Shown here in pieces: positions 16,001-23,651 of a stretch of DNA of 35,861 nt (position 1 is its first letter; every line of letters begins with the position of its first letter). Location: NCBI GenBank assembly GCA_910585015.1, contig CAJUCT010000037.1, positions 1-35,861 on the forward strand, given 5' to 3'. The position numbers and the translations under genes are program-made. The notes below the pieces were generated by a model that worked only from the letters and a program-made list of their open reading frames with translations, was not told where the DNA came from and made no database searches. The DNA is from an uncultured Acetatifactor sp. Lineage in GTDB: Bacteria > Bacillota > Clostridia > Lachnospirales > Lachnospiraceae.

Positions 16001-16182
16001 TCGCTGGGGATAAACCACCTACAGAATACTATACCGGGGTGCATTGGTCGAAGGACTCTGTAAACAGGGCCTTCACTCTTGGATGGTTGGAGTATTCAGA
16101 AACCTTCAATCCGGGGAAAATCGTAACAACTGGCGAAATGGCAGATTTGATACAAGCAGTTTTTCGATGGAGTATCGAATAA
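13084..16182 (+). CDS. Secreted surface protein: beta-helix, Big_2, five InlB-type repeats and SLH motifs
   Basis: This 1032-aa protein starts with a basic, His-rich n-region and hydrophobic core, with likely cleavage after AFA (39). A threonine/proline-rich linker follows, then a right-handed beta-helix-like part (about 85-300; ITFDGTGS, CNFVNF, VTIENCTF repeats). A Big_2 Ig-like domain (about 365-440) is followed by five divergent InlB B-type repeats starting near 442, 527, 601, 674 and 748, each with a GGxVxGxGxYxxG and GYxFxxWxEN core. From about 880 come SLH motifs (ITRADLAQLVYSM, FRDVTHGAWYEAAVGAML). SLH domains bind pyruvylated wall polymers, so the protein is probably held on the cell wall as an adhesin or glycan binder. 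GGAGG precedes the ATG. It is cargo among element genes and convergent with the gene at 16194. Confidence 0.92.
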   Translation: MNITHDKRGPHNRHPHRLHLLTALLVAAMVMILTVPAFATEAATGTNTPDTEVSTLAPDLTEPLTDEEDAFPNEADPTPAPTSGPVSTIEELLDAIAHANENDVIEIDSFIQGPSELVLGRADCPVTIRRASNDAYLMLGSALEGNIKVQNITFDGTGSQDAYNSFVTSNSPTQIFEKCNFVNFVGSCALFTDGDTVVISDCHFSNNIGFMGAHLYTCARKVTIENCTFTGGFARDFGSILLAPREEAFMIGCTVSGNSAENRGGGIYAGGMLTITGSKIYGNTTNGISDDITLPELGHLFLTDDYAALVELYKPDGVTPNRWTVDSHIPRAGIAPYHTDMVFSMTFADNEPSPPPVSYPTSVTLDKSELTLDVGETDTLTATLYPEGTNSSVQWTSSDPAVASVTESGFITAHSTGTAVITATAAVGRASASCLVNVQAMPATTYSISVNASPVEGGEVRSNGQYEKGTSLVVIAVPNEGFRFLAWTEADTQISTEACFTFTVTSDRTLTAIFEPISEPTPGPIPKPTYTITTSATEGGTVSGAGEYEQGSSVTLTATPENGYLFVGWTENNEQISTDESFTFIADCDRTLVANFAPITQPTYTINTSATVGGSAIGGGKYAEGSSVTLTATPESEYLFIGWTENGEQVSSDESFTFVVEQDRTFVANFEPISNPTYTVQVISTQGGTVEGGGSYEKGTYIMVNAVPDNGYRFLCWEEDGEQAIPDANITFMVYRNRTLVAVFEPIPKPVYTIQVNSTQGGAIDGGGSYTEGESVTVTATSDAGYRFLRWEENGQQVSTEARYSFTAEANRTLAAIFELIAQSTPGSVYEPPYISGTPTTSYRPGGKNTQPTVTSLAVQKEVQTPKLTNGKAVLIAPDDLFWEGYKAGQDNGTKTITRADLAQLVYSMMDDESRKIYGAAHSPFRDVTHGAWYEAAVGAMLDTGIMVGCGNDLFCPDRTLTWGELLTVFARFAGDKPPTEYYTGVHWSKDSVNRAFTLGWLEYSETFNPGKIVTTGEMADLIQAVFRWSIE
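14664..15548 (+). repeat. About 220-bp degenerate tandem repeats coding for InlB-type domains
   Basis: Four of the five protein repeats are regularly spaced at about 219-222 bp (starts near 14664, 14884, 15103, 15325). They share blocks at DNA level, such as CTTACCGCCACACC at two copies. They could allow repeat gain or loss by recombination. Confidence 0.7.
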
Positions 16183-16193
16183 AATACTTCCTT

Positions 16194-16610
16194 TTACCAA
16201 ACATCCCGGCATGGCGTAAAGATAAAATCAACGCCACGCACAGGATCATCCGGTTCCCCATCAAAGTCGTTCTGATACTTGGTACAGATATTTGGTGCCC
16301 AGTCTTTCCTAGGGTCAACATCGACATATAAGTTCCCATCAGGCCCTTTGTAGACGGGACGATCCCAACTGTCCCGGCCCTGGAGGATCAGAAGCATTTG
16401 GTGACAGGTATGCGGGAGATACCCCACACCAACGGCATCTTGGAGATCCCCGGTCAGATTACCGTAAACGTCGCTCCCGTTCGGCGTCAGTAGTCCCCGA
16501 GCCTCGTTATCCCTCACGGGCCAATAGGTAATGGGGGCGGCCCAGCAAACCGCCGGGCCGCCCATTGTATGGATACGGATTATCTCTGCGCCGCAATGCT
16601 TACACCGCAT
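16194..16610 (-). CDS. Uncharacterised 138-aa protein with N-terminal zinc-binding pair
   Basis: The protein begins MRCKHCGAEI, a CxxC zinc-knuckle half, and has further cysteines and histidines (LPHTCHQMLL). The C-terminal half is rich in Asp, Pro and Trp. There is no clear family. The start at 16610 is supported by GAGGAAGAAT just upstream and lies 11 bases inside the end of the DUF262 gene, suggesting coupling. The longer frame to 16694 would start deep within the DUF262 gene's acidic tail and is rejected. It probably works with or is regulated like the DUF262 protein. Confidence 0.75.
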   Translation of the reverse strand: MRCKHCGAEIIRIHTMGGPAVCWAAPITYWPVRDNEARGLLTPNGSDVYGNLTGDLQDAVGVGYLPHTCHQMLLILQGRDSWDRPVYKGPDGNLYVDVDPRKDWAPNICTKYQNDFDGEPDDPVRGVDFIFTPCRDVW

Positions 16611-17676
16611 ATTCTTCCTCCTCAAATTGTTCCGAATCACCCGCATTATCAGGATCAGCTTCTTCCGGGTCAGGTTCCTCCACTTCCACTTCATCGGTTG
16701 CCGGAAGCAAAGACCGTATAACGTCCCGCCGCGTCTGTACCGAAGTAGGTTTTGCGCTGCCAGCGGATACCGTGTGATTGTACTCCGATGACGTGGAAGG
16801 ACGCCCGCTGAAGAACTCGGTCAAAGTGCGGTTGATCTCGTCCTGGCTCACACCATTTTCTACTGCCAAACAGCAGTAATAAACACAACTGATGAAGTGT
16901 GTTCTGCCCTTGACAGTGCGGAGTACCTTGTTGTTGACATCAATCAGGCCCCGAACGAACACCGAATAGGCATCCAGCCCGGAGTTGATCGTGTCCATCA
17001 TTTCACTGTCAATCTCGACCTTGCTGGCCCACTCCCGGAAAGGCTTGGTGGAGAAGTCAGGGGATTCCTCTGTGATAAGCTGATAAAGCTGCATGGCAAT
17101 CATTTCATCGGTGAACCGCTTTTTGCCAGCCTCCGAAACTACGAACTGAATTGCCTTATGCTTGGCAAGCTGCTGAAAAATCGCCAAGCTGGGGACGTTG
17201 GCACGGGTCAGCTCAATGGCGCTCAATGGCTTGCCATTATTCAGTCTACGAAAGAACTCCCTGACCTCCGTTTCAGTCATTCCCTCATAATAGTAAATCG
17301 TGAGGTTATAATCTTTGATTCGATCCTGTACCCATTCGGGCAACTGCGAGAAATACAATCCGCTGACATCCTCCACGCACCCGTTATCATCTACGACAGT
17401 AGGGGTGTCGGGAGTCAACGCAAATTCGTCGTGGAGATATTCGCTGATGGTGTTTGACCGCTGCTTTCCGTCCAAGCTGTCATAGATGCCGTTCTCGTCA
17501 CGGGTGAAGTACATGGCGGGGATCGCATAGCCGTAGATCATACTGTGGATCAGGAGGGATTTTTTGTCTACATCCCACACAAGGCTGCGCTGCACAGCAT
17601 TGTCGTAGTTGACTTTCCCCTTCTCCATCTGATTCACCAGGGCTTTGGCAGTCCAGTTAATATTAAATCGCTGCAT
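16600..17676 (-). CDS. DUF262 domain protein (ParB/Srx-fold, GmrSD N-domain type)
   Basis: NAVQRSLVWDVDKKSLLIHS (26-45) and YDSLDGKQRSNTISEYL are hallmarks of DUF262. In full-length GmrSD-type restriction enzymes this domain uses NTP hydrolysis to control a DUF1524 HNH nuclease. Here, at 358 aa, no HNH nuclease follows; the C-terminus is an acidic tail (EEPDPEEADPDNAGDSEQ). A partner role or regulatory binding is therefore more likely than restriction by itself. An intact DGKQR is present, so nucleotide binding may be preserved. A good AAGGAG lies before the ATG. It is followed by the CxxC protein and divergent from the HExxH protein. Confidence 0.88.
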   Translation of the reverse strand: MQRFNINWTAKALVNQMEKGKVNYDNAVQRSLVWDVDKKSLLIHSMIYGYAIPAMYFTRDENGIYDSLDGKQRSNTISEYLHDEFALTPDTPTVVDDNGCVEDVSGLYFSQLPEWVQDRIKDYNLTIYYYEGMTETEVREFFRRLNNGKPLSAIELTRANVPSLAIFQQLAKHKAIQFVVSEAGKKRFTDEMIAMQLYQLITEESPDFSTKPFREWASKVEIDSEMMDTINSGLDAYSVFVRGLIDVNNKVLRTVKGRTHFISCVYYCCLAVENGVSQDEINRTLTEFFSGRPSTSSEYNHTVSAGSAKPTSVQTRRDVIRSLLPATDEVEVEEPDPEEADPDNAGDSEQFEEEEYAV

Positions 17677-17809
17677 ATTATCGTTGCTCCTTCCGATGTT
17701 CTATCTTATCCAGCCTTACCTACCACCGTCTTGTAAAAGGTGCTGGTATGGGTATTACCAAAGTTGAAACACTACAGTTTATAGTCTTATCGACTAAGGA
17801 GGAAATCTA

Positions 17810-18484
17810 ATGGAAAAAATCTTATGCGAAGTACCCGCATACAAATGGATGGATGACACGCCTTTCAAAAGATGGGCCGAAACAGCGTCTGAAGAAAACA
17901 AAGACCTTTTCAACAGAGTATGCGAACTTTCAGACCTTTTTGCTGACATGATTTTTTCGCAAGATACACCAACGTATGAATTTATCAGGTGTCAGAGCAA
18001 GCTATCTGGGTCAGACGAATGGGTTGATGCTGAGGTCCAACTGCCGGAACCATTAAAATATTTCTCATACACATTTTTTACCTATCATATGGCGGATTTG
18101 AACGGCTATGGCGGAAAATTCGACATGCAAGACCGTACTTTGACCGTTGACTTATCCAACTTTGGCAATGATCCTGTTCTTTTGCATGAAATGATCCACT
18201 TACATGAATTTGTTATTAACGACCTCCCTATGATTTATCATGATGCGGTTCTTTATTGCCTGTATAAAGATTTAGCCGATAAAATACCTAATCTGAATGA
18301 GCGCGTAGAGGCCCACGGCCACATTCTTAATGCAGGCAAAATAGCGAGAATTGGCGGCGTTCATGACATACTTTTCTTGCTGAAAAGTTTCGATTTGGAC
18401 TTGAAAATGGGTTATAAACTTGGAACAGTTTTCGGCTATGGCATGGAAGATGAATGGGACGGCTCCCCAGGTGCCGAGACCTGA
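17810..18484 (+). CDS. Putative zinc metallopeptidase-like protein (HExxH)
   Basis: This 224-aa protein carries VLLHEMIHLHEF (HEMIH at 126-130) in the helix position of zincin metallopeptidases. It is preceded by a beta strand LTVDLSNF and followed by a helical part with ERVEAHGHILN, whose Glu/His could supply a third ligand. There is no signal peptide, so it would act in the cytosol. The family is not recognised; SprT-like or ImmA-like peptidases have a similar size but different flanks. AAGGAGGAAATCTA precedes the ATG. It stands alone on the plus strand, divergent from DUF262 and convergent with ligA, and may be an independent cargo gene. Confidence 0.7.
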   Translation: MEKILCEVPAYKWMDDTPFKRWAETASEENKDLFNRVCELSDLFADMIFSQDTPTYEFIRCQSKLSGSDEWVDAEVQLPEPLKYFSYTFFTYHMADLNGYGGKFDMQDRTLTVDLSNFGNDPVLLHEMIHLHEFVINDLPMIYHDAVLYCLYKDLADKIPNLNERVEAHGHILNAGKIARIGGVHDILFLLKSFDLDLKMGYKLGTVFGYGMEDEWDGSPGAET

Positions 18485-18523
18485 TCCGCAGATTTATTTT
18501 GGTGGTATTGGGAGATAACAAAA

Positions 18524-18556
18524 GAGAGAACCGGAGTATTTTTCTCCGGTTCTCTC
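18524..18556 (-). terminator. Terminator of ligA
   Basis: The 13-bp stem GAGAGAACCGGAG / CTCCGGTTCTCTC has a 7-base loop. On the minus strand it is followed by TTTTG. It may also stop the convergent metallopeptidase-like gene. Confidence 0.75.
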
Positions 18557-18567
18557 AACTCGGACAG

Positions 18568-20613
18568 TTATGCGGGGATCATAGAAAGGAACTCCTGCTC
18601 GGTCAGAACAGGGATGCCCAGCTCCCGGGCCTTGGTGAGCTTGCTGCCGGGCTTCTCCCCGCAGATAACGTAGCTGGTCTTGCGGGTCACGGAGCTGCCA
18701 GCGGTGGCCCCGAGGCTGACGATCTTGCTGTTGATGCCGTCACGGGTGAAGTGCTCCAGCTTGCCCGTAGCAACGATGGTGCAGCCGTAGAAGGGGCTGT
18801 AAGTTACGCTGTTTTTGTTTTCCATGGTGATACTTTCCTTTCTATCTTCAAATGTAAATTCTTTTTGAAGCGTTTTCCACAGCTCCAGATTGTCGGGAAC
18901 GCTAAACCAGGCGTGAATATTTCCACTCAGCGTTGCGCCGAAGTCTGGCAGCACGGTAAAGTCAAAGCCGCTTATTGCTGCTTCCTCAAACGCATCCAAG
19001 CTGCCGCCAAAGTAGCTATCCAACGCTCGGCTTGCAGTCCTTCCAATCATGGGAATGTCCATAGCCACCAGATACCGTGCAAAGGTGGTCTTTCTGCTGG
19101 CGTTGATGGATCTCAGGAGATTTGTGTAAGACTTGATGCCGAAGCCCTCTATGCCTATAATCTGATGGCGGTATCTGTCCAGATGGTAGAGGTCTTGATA
19201 TGTGGTCAGGAATCCCGCAGAAATGAACTTGTCCAGTATTGCTTCTGAGATACCGGAAATGTCCATGGCCTTTTTCCCGACGAAGTGGACGAACTTGCGC
19301 AGCGTTTGATTGCCACAGTCAGGATTATCACAGTGGAGCGTTGCCACTTGTCCACCCTTGCCACCAGAACGAGCGTAGATCCTCGTAGGCTTTCCACAGC
19401 AGGGACACCGTTTCGGAATCAGGCTGGGGGCGTAACGGCCACGGTCAAGGTTTTCCTCAATATGGGGAATTATCATGTTGCGCTTGGAAACGAGGATACG
19501 ACAGCCTGGGTGCAGTTCCAGTTCCTTGATGAAGGACAGGTTGTGCAGGCTGGCCCTCGACACAGTGCAGCCGTCGATCTCCACAGGGTCAAACAGGGCT
19601 ACGGGCGCGATTTCCCCGGAACGGCTGGGTGTCCACTCAACGGAACGGAAGACTGTCTCCATCACATCGTCCTCAAACTTGAACGCAATGCCGTCCTTGT
19701 AGTGATGCCCTGTCCTCCCCAGCGTCTTGGAGTAGGAAATGCTGTCATAGCGCAGCACAATTCCATCAATGGGCAGCTTTTCGATATTGGCGATAGACCG
19801 CAGATGTTGGACTGTGCTTTCCACCTCTGCCTGGGACGCGCCTTTTGACATACGCACAAAGGGGCAGACCTCAAAGCCAAGAGGCTCCAAATCTTCCAGA
19901 AGCCACCCTCGGCTGTCCGAATTGCCGCCAAGGGTAGCCATGCCCTCAATGACATTGAAGGCATAGAAGTAGATGCGGCGATCCTTACAGACGGACGGAT
20001 CAAGCAGCCGAATAGAACCAGCGGCCAGATTTCGGGAATTTTTGATGTCCTTGTCCTCGGAGTCCTTCATCTGCTCGAAGTCGTCAGTATGGATCAGGCC
20101 CTCCCCCGTGATAGTGAGCTTCCCTTTGTGGGGGATCTTCAATGGCACGTTGCAGAACGCCGGGATGTTGTGGGTCACGTCCTCGCCAGTTTCACCATCC
20201 CCACGGGTGGATGCCTGGACCAGCTTGCCGTTTTCATAGCAGAGCTTAACGGTCAGGCCATCCAGCTTCAGCATGAGCAGAGCCGGAGCCACGGTAAGCA
20301 TAGAAACCAGATCATCAGTCTGTTTTGTCTTGTCCAAGCTAAGGAGCGGAATGGTATGCCTGACCTTCCGCAGCGTACTCACAGGAGCATAGCCTACGGT
20401 CTGTGTGGGGGAGTTGCTAAGGACGATCCCCGTTTTCTGCTCCAACGCTGCCAGCTCGTCAAAGAGCCTATCGTAAACTGCATCGGACACGCTGGGCTTT
20501 GCGAGATTGTAGTATTCGTGCCGATAGCGATTGAGCGTTGCAGTCAATTCAGTGATACGCTGGACACTGGCACCATCAGATTTTGACTGTTTTTTCTGCA
20601 TTTTCTTCACCAT
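18568..20613 (-). CDS. ligA: NAD-dependent DNA ligase, element-borne
   Basis: At 681 aa it is close to the usual LigA length. The adenylation motif is LKLDG with Lys116. RNLAAGSIRLLDPS, DGIVLRYDS and TGHHYKDGIAFKF match other LigA motifs. A four-cysteine zinc finger (CPCCGKP ... CDNPDCG) lies near 405-440, then helix-hairpin-helix repeats, and a BRCT domain from about 605 (GCTIVATGKL). LigA seals nicks using NAD. A divergent copy on a mobile element probably serves element replication or recombination; the presence of YqaJ and other DNA genes upstream supports this. The N-terminus overlaps the end of the DUF3560 gene. An alternative start at 20601 is possible. The gene is the last of the long minus-strand run. 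Confidence 0.96.
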   Translation of the reverse strand: MVKKMQKKQSKSDGASVQRITELTATLNRYRHEYYNLAKPSVSDAVYDRLFDELAALEQKTGIVLSNSPTQTVGYAPVSTLRKVRHTIPLLSLDKTKQTDDLVSMLTVAPALLMLKLDGLTVKLCYENGKLVQASTRGDGETGEDVTHNIPAFCNVPLKIPHKGKLTITGEGLIHTDDFEQMKDSEDKDIKNSRNLAAGSIRLLDPSVCKDRRIYFYAFNVIEGMATLGGNSDSRGWLLEDLEPLGFEVCPFVRMSKGASQAEVESTVQHLRSIANIEKLPIDGIVLRYDSISYSKTLGRTGHHYKDGIAFKFEDDVMETVFRSVEWTPSRSGEIAPVALFDPVEIDGCTVSRASLHNLSFIKELELHPGCRILVSKRNMIIPHIEENLDRGRYAPSLIPKRCPCCGKPTRIYARSGGKGGQVATLHCDNPDCGNQTLRKFVHFVGKKAMDISGISEAILDKFISAGFLTTYQDLYHLDRYRHQIIGIEGFGIKSYTNLLRSINASRKTTFARYLVAMDIPMIGRTASRALDSYFGGSLDAFEEAAISGFDFTVLPDFGATLSGNIHAWFSVPDNLELWKTLQKEFTFEDRKESITMENKNSVTYSPFYGCTIVATGKLEHFTRDGINSKIVSLGATAGSSVTRKTSYVICGEKPGSKLTKARELGIPVLTEQEFLSMIPA

Positions 20614-21865
20614 CCTTTATGACCTTCTCGGCGGTGGCACTTTCTGCCTTGTAGAACGTATTGTGGTAGTTATCGTCCAGAGTGAAACACCATCTGCCGT
20701 TGTAAGACTTCTTCGGCTTACGGGTGATAGCCTTTCCGCTCCCATCAACGGGCTTTAGCTGGATCGTTGCGGCGGTGGCCTTGATAATCTCATAGGTGAC
20801 ACGAACAGATTTCCACCTGTGCGTACCATCTTGGACAAACTGCTCCGCTGTGAACTGTTCGCCCACAGTGAAAGGATGCGTTTCTCGATCTTCCTTTGCC
20901 TTAATGATTTCCTTGATTTCGGCATAGGCAGCTTGGAGAACCATTCCCTTTGCACCCCCGGTCAGTATGCGATAGGTGATATTCTGTGGGCCAGCTCCAA
21001 TTACTTCAACCTTGGAATCAAATCCATCATTCAATCGGACTTGAAAGCCAATCTTGATGTTATCCTTGCTGAACTGGATACCGCCGCATTGGTCAACACA
21101 GGCTTCCAGGAACGCTTGCTTGTCCATGGCCTTTTCTATCAACTCAAACTCATGTTCCATCCAGCCAGTAACCTCCTCTACAGAGATTGGCGTACCGTCA
21201 AATCGCTTTTTCTTTTCGCCGTTCTCCATGGCCGCCAAAATTTCTTCGTAGTGGACGATGTTCTTTTTCCTGGCCCGGATCTCCTTCTTACACTCCTTGA
21301 TACGGCGGTCAAGATAAGCAACATCCCGGTATTTTGCCCCATCTGCTGTTGCCCTAGCGGTCTTTGCTCTGTCTTGAAAGTATCCGCTCTTGCGATATTC
21401 CTCAAAGCCCCTCTCGTACTGAGCGAACATCTTTTCCCGCCGACGTGCAAATGCCTGACTTCCAGCATGACCAGCAATAATCGGCTGGGTAAAGAACGCA
21501 ATATCACCGTGCATCCGGTTAAGTGGCTGCTGCAAGGCCGCTCCCCGGCGTTCGGCGTTTTCGGCGTACTGTTCGTAACGCTCGGCCCTTCTCTCGGCCC
21601 GTTCTGCCTGACGCTCCACCTGCTCAGAGAAGGAAAGACGCTCCCCCTCCCGCTGTTCCTCGGTAAATCCCAGCTTGGCGGCGATCTGCTTTGCCCTCCA
21701 AAGGTTCGGCTCCTTGGCTCTGCTCACCCAGCAGCCCCCGGTACGGCTCCAGAGGAACGCACTCTTCAAATCAGCTTTCTGATCGGCAGTCAGGGCGTTG
21801 TACTCGGACTTCTCAAAATGAAGCTCAATTTTGGTCGTTTCCAGATTGAAAATGTACTGTTTCAC
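20576..21865 (-). CDS. DUF3560 domain protein
   Basis: From a GTG start the protein (429 aa) begins VKQYIFNLETTKIELHFEKS. A compact domain follows, then a long highly charged coiled coil (ERQAERAERRAERYEQYAEN). The stretch IAFFTQPIIAGHAGSQAFAR is the DUF3560 signature. The C-terminus is alpha/beta and binds unknown ligands. DUF3560 proteins occur on clostridial plasmids and integrative elements; their biochemical role is unknown. The GTG at 21865 has AAGGAGG 7 bases upstream; starts further upstream are inside the preceding gene. It overlaps ligA by about 38 bp, so the two are coupled. Confidence 0.88.
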   Translation of the reverse strand: MKQYIFNLETTKIELHFEKSEYNALTADQKADLKSAFLWSRTGGCWVSRAKEPNLWRAKQIAAKLGFTEEQREGERLSFSEQVERQAERAERRAERYEQYAENAERRGAALQQPLNRMHGDIAFFTQPIIAGHAGSQAFARRREKMFAQYERGFEEYRKSGYFQDRAKTARATADGAKYRDVAYLDRRIKECKKEIRARKKNIVHYEEILAAMENGEKKKRFDGTPISVEEVTGWMEHEFELIEKAMDKQAFLEACVDQCGGIQFSKDNIKIGFQVRLNDGFDSKVEVIGAGPQNITYRILTGGAKGMVLQAAYAEIKEIIKAKEDRETHPFTVGEQFTAEQFVQDGTHRWKSVRVTYEIIKATAATIQLKPVDGSGKAITRKPKKSYNGRWCFTLDDNYHNTFYKAESATAEKVIKDGEENAEKTVKI

Positions 21866-21866
21866 A

Positions 21867-22070
21867 CTAGACAGCCTCCTTCTGGATACCGTACACATCG
21901 TCCACATAGTAGGCCCCAGTGAAGAAGTTGAAAATCGCCGTACACCGAACACCGTTGACCTCGGCCAAATAGCGGTTGTCACCGATGCACTCAATGATCT
22001 CAGCCTCACCCAGCACATGGCGGTTATGCTCATGATCTTTCAGGCTGTGGATGTATGCCTTAACCTTCAT
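21867..22070 (-). CDS. Uncharacterised 67-aa protein
   Basis: It reads MKVKAYIHSLKDHEHNRHVL then beta strands (GDNRYLAEVNGVRCTAIFNF) and ends YVDDVYGIQKEAV. It is probably a small beta-barrel. GGAGG precedes the ATG, and one base separates its stop from the DUF3560 start, so the pair is coupled. Unknown function. Confidence 0.75.
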   Translation of the reverse strand: MKVKAYIHSLKDHEHNRHVLGEAEIIECIGDNRYLAEVNGVRCTAIFNFFTGAYYVDDVYGIQKEAV

Positions 22071-22093
22071 GCTCTACCTCCATAAAATAGAAT

Positions 22094-22125
22094 TGGCTGG
22101 AGCCGATGAACACCAACTCCAGCCA
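22094..22125 (-). terminator. Weak hairpin between small genes
   Basis: TGGCTGGAG (22094-22102) pairs with CTCCAGCCA (22117-22125). On the minus strand it is followed by ATTCTATTTTATGG. It may partly terminate transcription from the sigma-like gene. Confidence 0.45.
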
Positions 22126-22129
22126 TACG

Positions 22130-22360
22130 TTATAAATCGCAGCACCAGTTTTCTTCCTCATGAGCCGTGCTATAAGTGCGGTTGAACTCCTGCACGGCCT
22201 CGCTGGGAACGTAGGTTTCTCCATCCGGGCAGAAACGTCCCTCGGCAACGATGGTTCTCAGGGTGTCCCTCATTTTTTCCTCATCGTCGCTAAATATGGC
22301 CTGTTCCTCGGCATCAGTAATCTGGATAACAATTCCCAGTCGAATCCATAATTCTTTCAT
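22130..22360 (-). CDS. Uncharacterised 76-aa acidic protein
   Basis: It starts MKELWIRLGIVIQITDAEEQ with GGAGGTG four bases upstream. Acidic helices follow, then ETYVPSEAVQEFNRTY and a C-terminal CC pair. The first half looks like a short strand and two helices, a form common in small element proteins. It lies 14 bp downstream of the sigma-like gene. Function unknown. Confidence 0.75.
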   Translation of the reverse strand: MKELWIRLGIVIQITDAEEQAIFSDDEEKMRDTLRTIVAEGRFCPDGETYVPSEAVQEFNRTYSTAHEEENWCCDL

Positions 22361-22374
22361 TGGCACCTCCAACA

Positions 22375-22893
22375 TCAGCCAATAGCAGCTCTGGCCCGAC
22401 CGCAAAAATTCTCCATGCAGCTTACGGCGGCGGATCTCGGTATCTTCAAAAATCGTGCCGCCTCATGGAGCGCAAAGCCGTCTATCAGCAATTCAATGAT
22501 TTTGCTCTCTTTTGGCGTGGCTACCTTTGCCGCCTGTTCCAAGAGGGCCTTGCCCTCAGTCTGCCGTTCAACGTCCTGCTTTTGGTCAGGGATGGTGCTG
22601 TGGCGTCCCTCGGTATCCAGGCTGACAGTGTAGCCGCAGCGTTTGGCACGGGCGTTGTATTCACCATCCCGGAGAATGGCATCCTTCATGGCACGGAACG
22701 CCATCGCCTTGAACTCCACGCCAGCCGGAGGATTGCGGAAATACTGCTGCACAGCGGAGAGATACCCGAAAATCACAATATCGTAGAAATCATCCATCGG
22801 GAGCCGCCTGTAGCGGAGAAAGTCAATCACCAGATTGTGGTGCTGCTCCGCAAACTCTCGTTCCTCCTGTGTCATAGGACGCAACGCCCTCAT
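22375..22893 (-). CDS. Sigma-70-like factor or sigma-fold regulator
   Basis: This 172-aa protein has region-2-like helices (NLVIDFLRYRRLPMDDFYDI, GYLSAVQQYFRNP, FKAMAFRAMKDAILRDGEYN). The C-terminal region-4-like HTH is PKESKIIELLIDGFALHEAA. Small sigma-like proteins on clostridial elements often control the element's own genes. A GGAG eight bases from the ATG at 22893 supports this start over the GTG at 22902. Helix residues for -10 melting are not clear, so it may act only as a DNA-binding activator. Confidence 0.75.
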   Translation of the reverse strand: MRALRPMTQEEREFAEQHHNLVIDFLRYRRLPMDDFYDIVIFGYLSAVQQYFRNPPAGVEFKAMAFRAMKDAILRDGEYNARAKRCGYTVSLDTEGRHSTIPDQKQDVERQTEGKALLEQAAKVATPKESKIIELLIDGFALHEAARFLKIPRSAAVSCMENFCGRARAAIG

Positions 22894-22922
22894 GTTTATC
22901 ACTCCAATCAGTTAGTAAAATA

Positions 22923-22955
22923 GAGGGAATCCCCTGCGGCACAAGGGATTCCCTC
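22923..22955 (-). terminator. Terminator after the DUF3846 gene
   Basis: The 11-bp stem GAGGGAATCCC / GGGATTCCCTC is followed on the minus strand by TATTTTAC. It separates DUF3846 from the sigma-like gene and may let the sigma-like gene be transcribed separately. Confidence 0.65.
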
Positions 22956-22969
22956 ATAGATAGGTTTGC

Positions 22970-23341
22970 TTAATCGACCTCCAGCGGCAGACAGACGATA
23001 CGGCCATCCATCCCCCAGAACATTTCCGGGGTATAGAATCGCTCCTGATACTGCTGAATCTGCTCCGAGGTCAGGCTGGTAAAGTGGTCGCAGTCTGCGG
23101 GAGAACCGCACAGGAAAAACGTGCCGAATACAATATCGCATAACTGGCCGTTCTCGTCCCGTAAGCCCCGGTTGGCTGGCAAATCCATAAATTTCCCTTC
23201 CTCATTGCAAACCAGGGCGACAGAATTACCAAGGTAAATTGGCCGAGTTAAGCCCCCCACGATACCTTGCAGAGATTCCAAGGATTCGTCAACCTCTCTT
23301 ACTTCCGGCCTACGCTCCGGTTCAACTACTAAAACCTGCAT
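22970..23341 (-). CDS. DUF3846 domain protein
   Basis: The start MQVLVVEPERRPEVREVDES with LQGIVGG, a strand SVALVCNEEGK, DLPANRGL and DIVFGTFFLCG match DUF3846 throughout. The domain occurs on clostridial plasmids, phages and integrative elements with no assigned reaction. The ATG at 23341 follows GGGAGCG; the longer frame upstream is inside the next gene. It is 16 bp downstream of the zinc-ribbon gene and ends in a terminator. Confidence 0.88.
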   Translation of the reverse strand: MQVLVVEPERRPEVREVDESLESLQGIVGGLTRPIYLGNSVALVCNEEGKFMDLPANRGLRDENGQLCDIVFGTFFLCGSPADCDHFTSLTSEQIQQYQERFYTPEMFWGMDGRIVCLPLEVD

Positions 23342-23357
23342 AGCAACGCTCCCTTCC

Positions 23358-23651
23358 TCATGTGTCTTGCTCAAATTTATAAAAGTCCTCGTCGCAAATG
23401 AAACACTGATAGTCATAGCCAGGTAACAGGCTCTTGAATAGCGGACTGCCGCATTTACGGCAAATACCGCAGCTCTTTAGGATGGTCATGTGGCGCAGTT
23501 CCTCCCGCTCAACGCCAGCGGCAGTCAGGAATGACTTTGCCTGTTCTGGACTATCGAACGTCCGCACCTCGCCATCATCGTCAAGCAGAAATTCCAGTTT
23601 GGTGTTGATGGTAATGCCGTCTATTGGACGGGCGACAACAGCTTTACTCAT
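23358..23651 (-). CDS. Small zinc-ribbon protein (97 aa)
   Basis: Residues 1-50 form a compact alpha/beta part with DGITINTKLEFLLDDDGEVR. The C-terminal half has CRKCG and CFICDEDF, a four-cysteine zinc ribbon. Its start overlaps the stop of the 69-aa gene by four bases (ATGA). Probably an RNA/DNA- or protein-binding accessory; function unknown. Confidence 0.75.
   Translation of the reverse strand: MSKAVVARPIDGITINTKLEFLLDDDGEVRTFDSPEQAKSFLTAAGVEREELRHMTILKSCGICRKCGSPLFKSLLPGYDYQCFICDEDFYKFEQDT

Noticed and set aside
20819..21922. A 367-codon plus-strand frame
   Set aside because: It is antisense to the DUF3560 gene and has no supporting ribosome binding site or domain.
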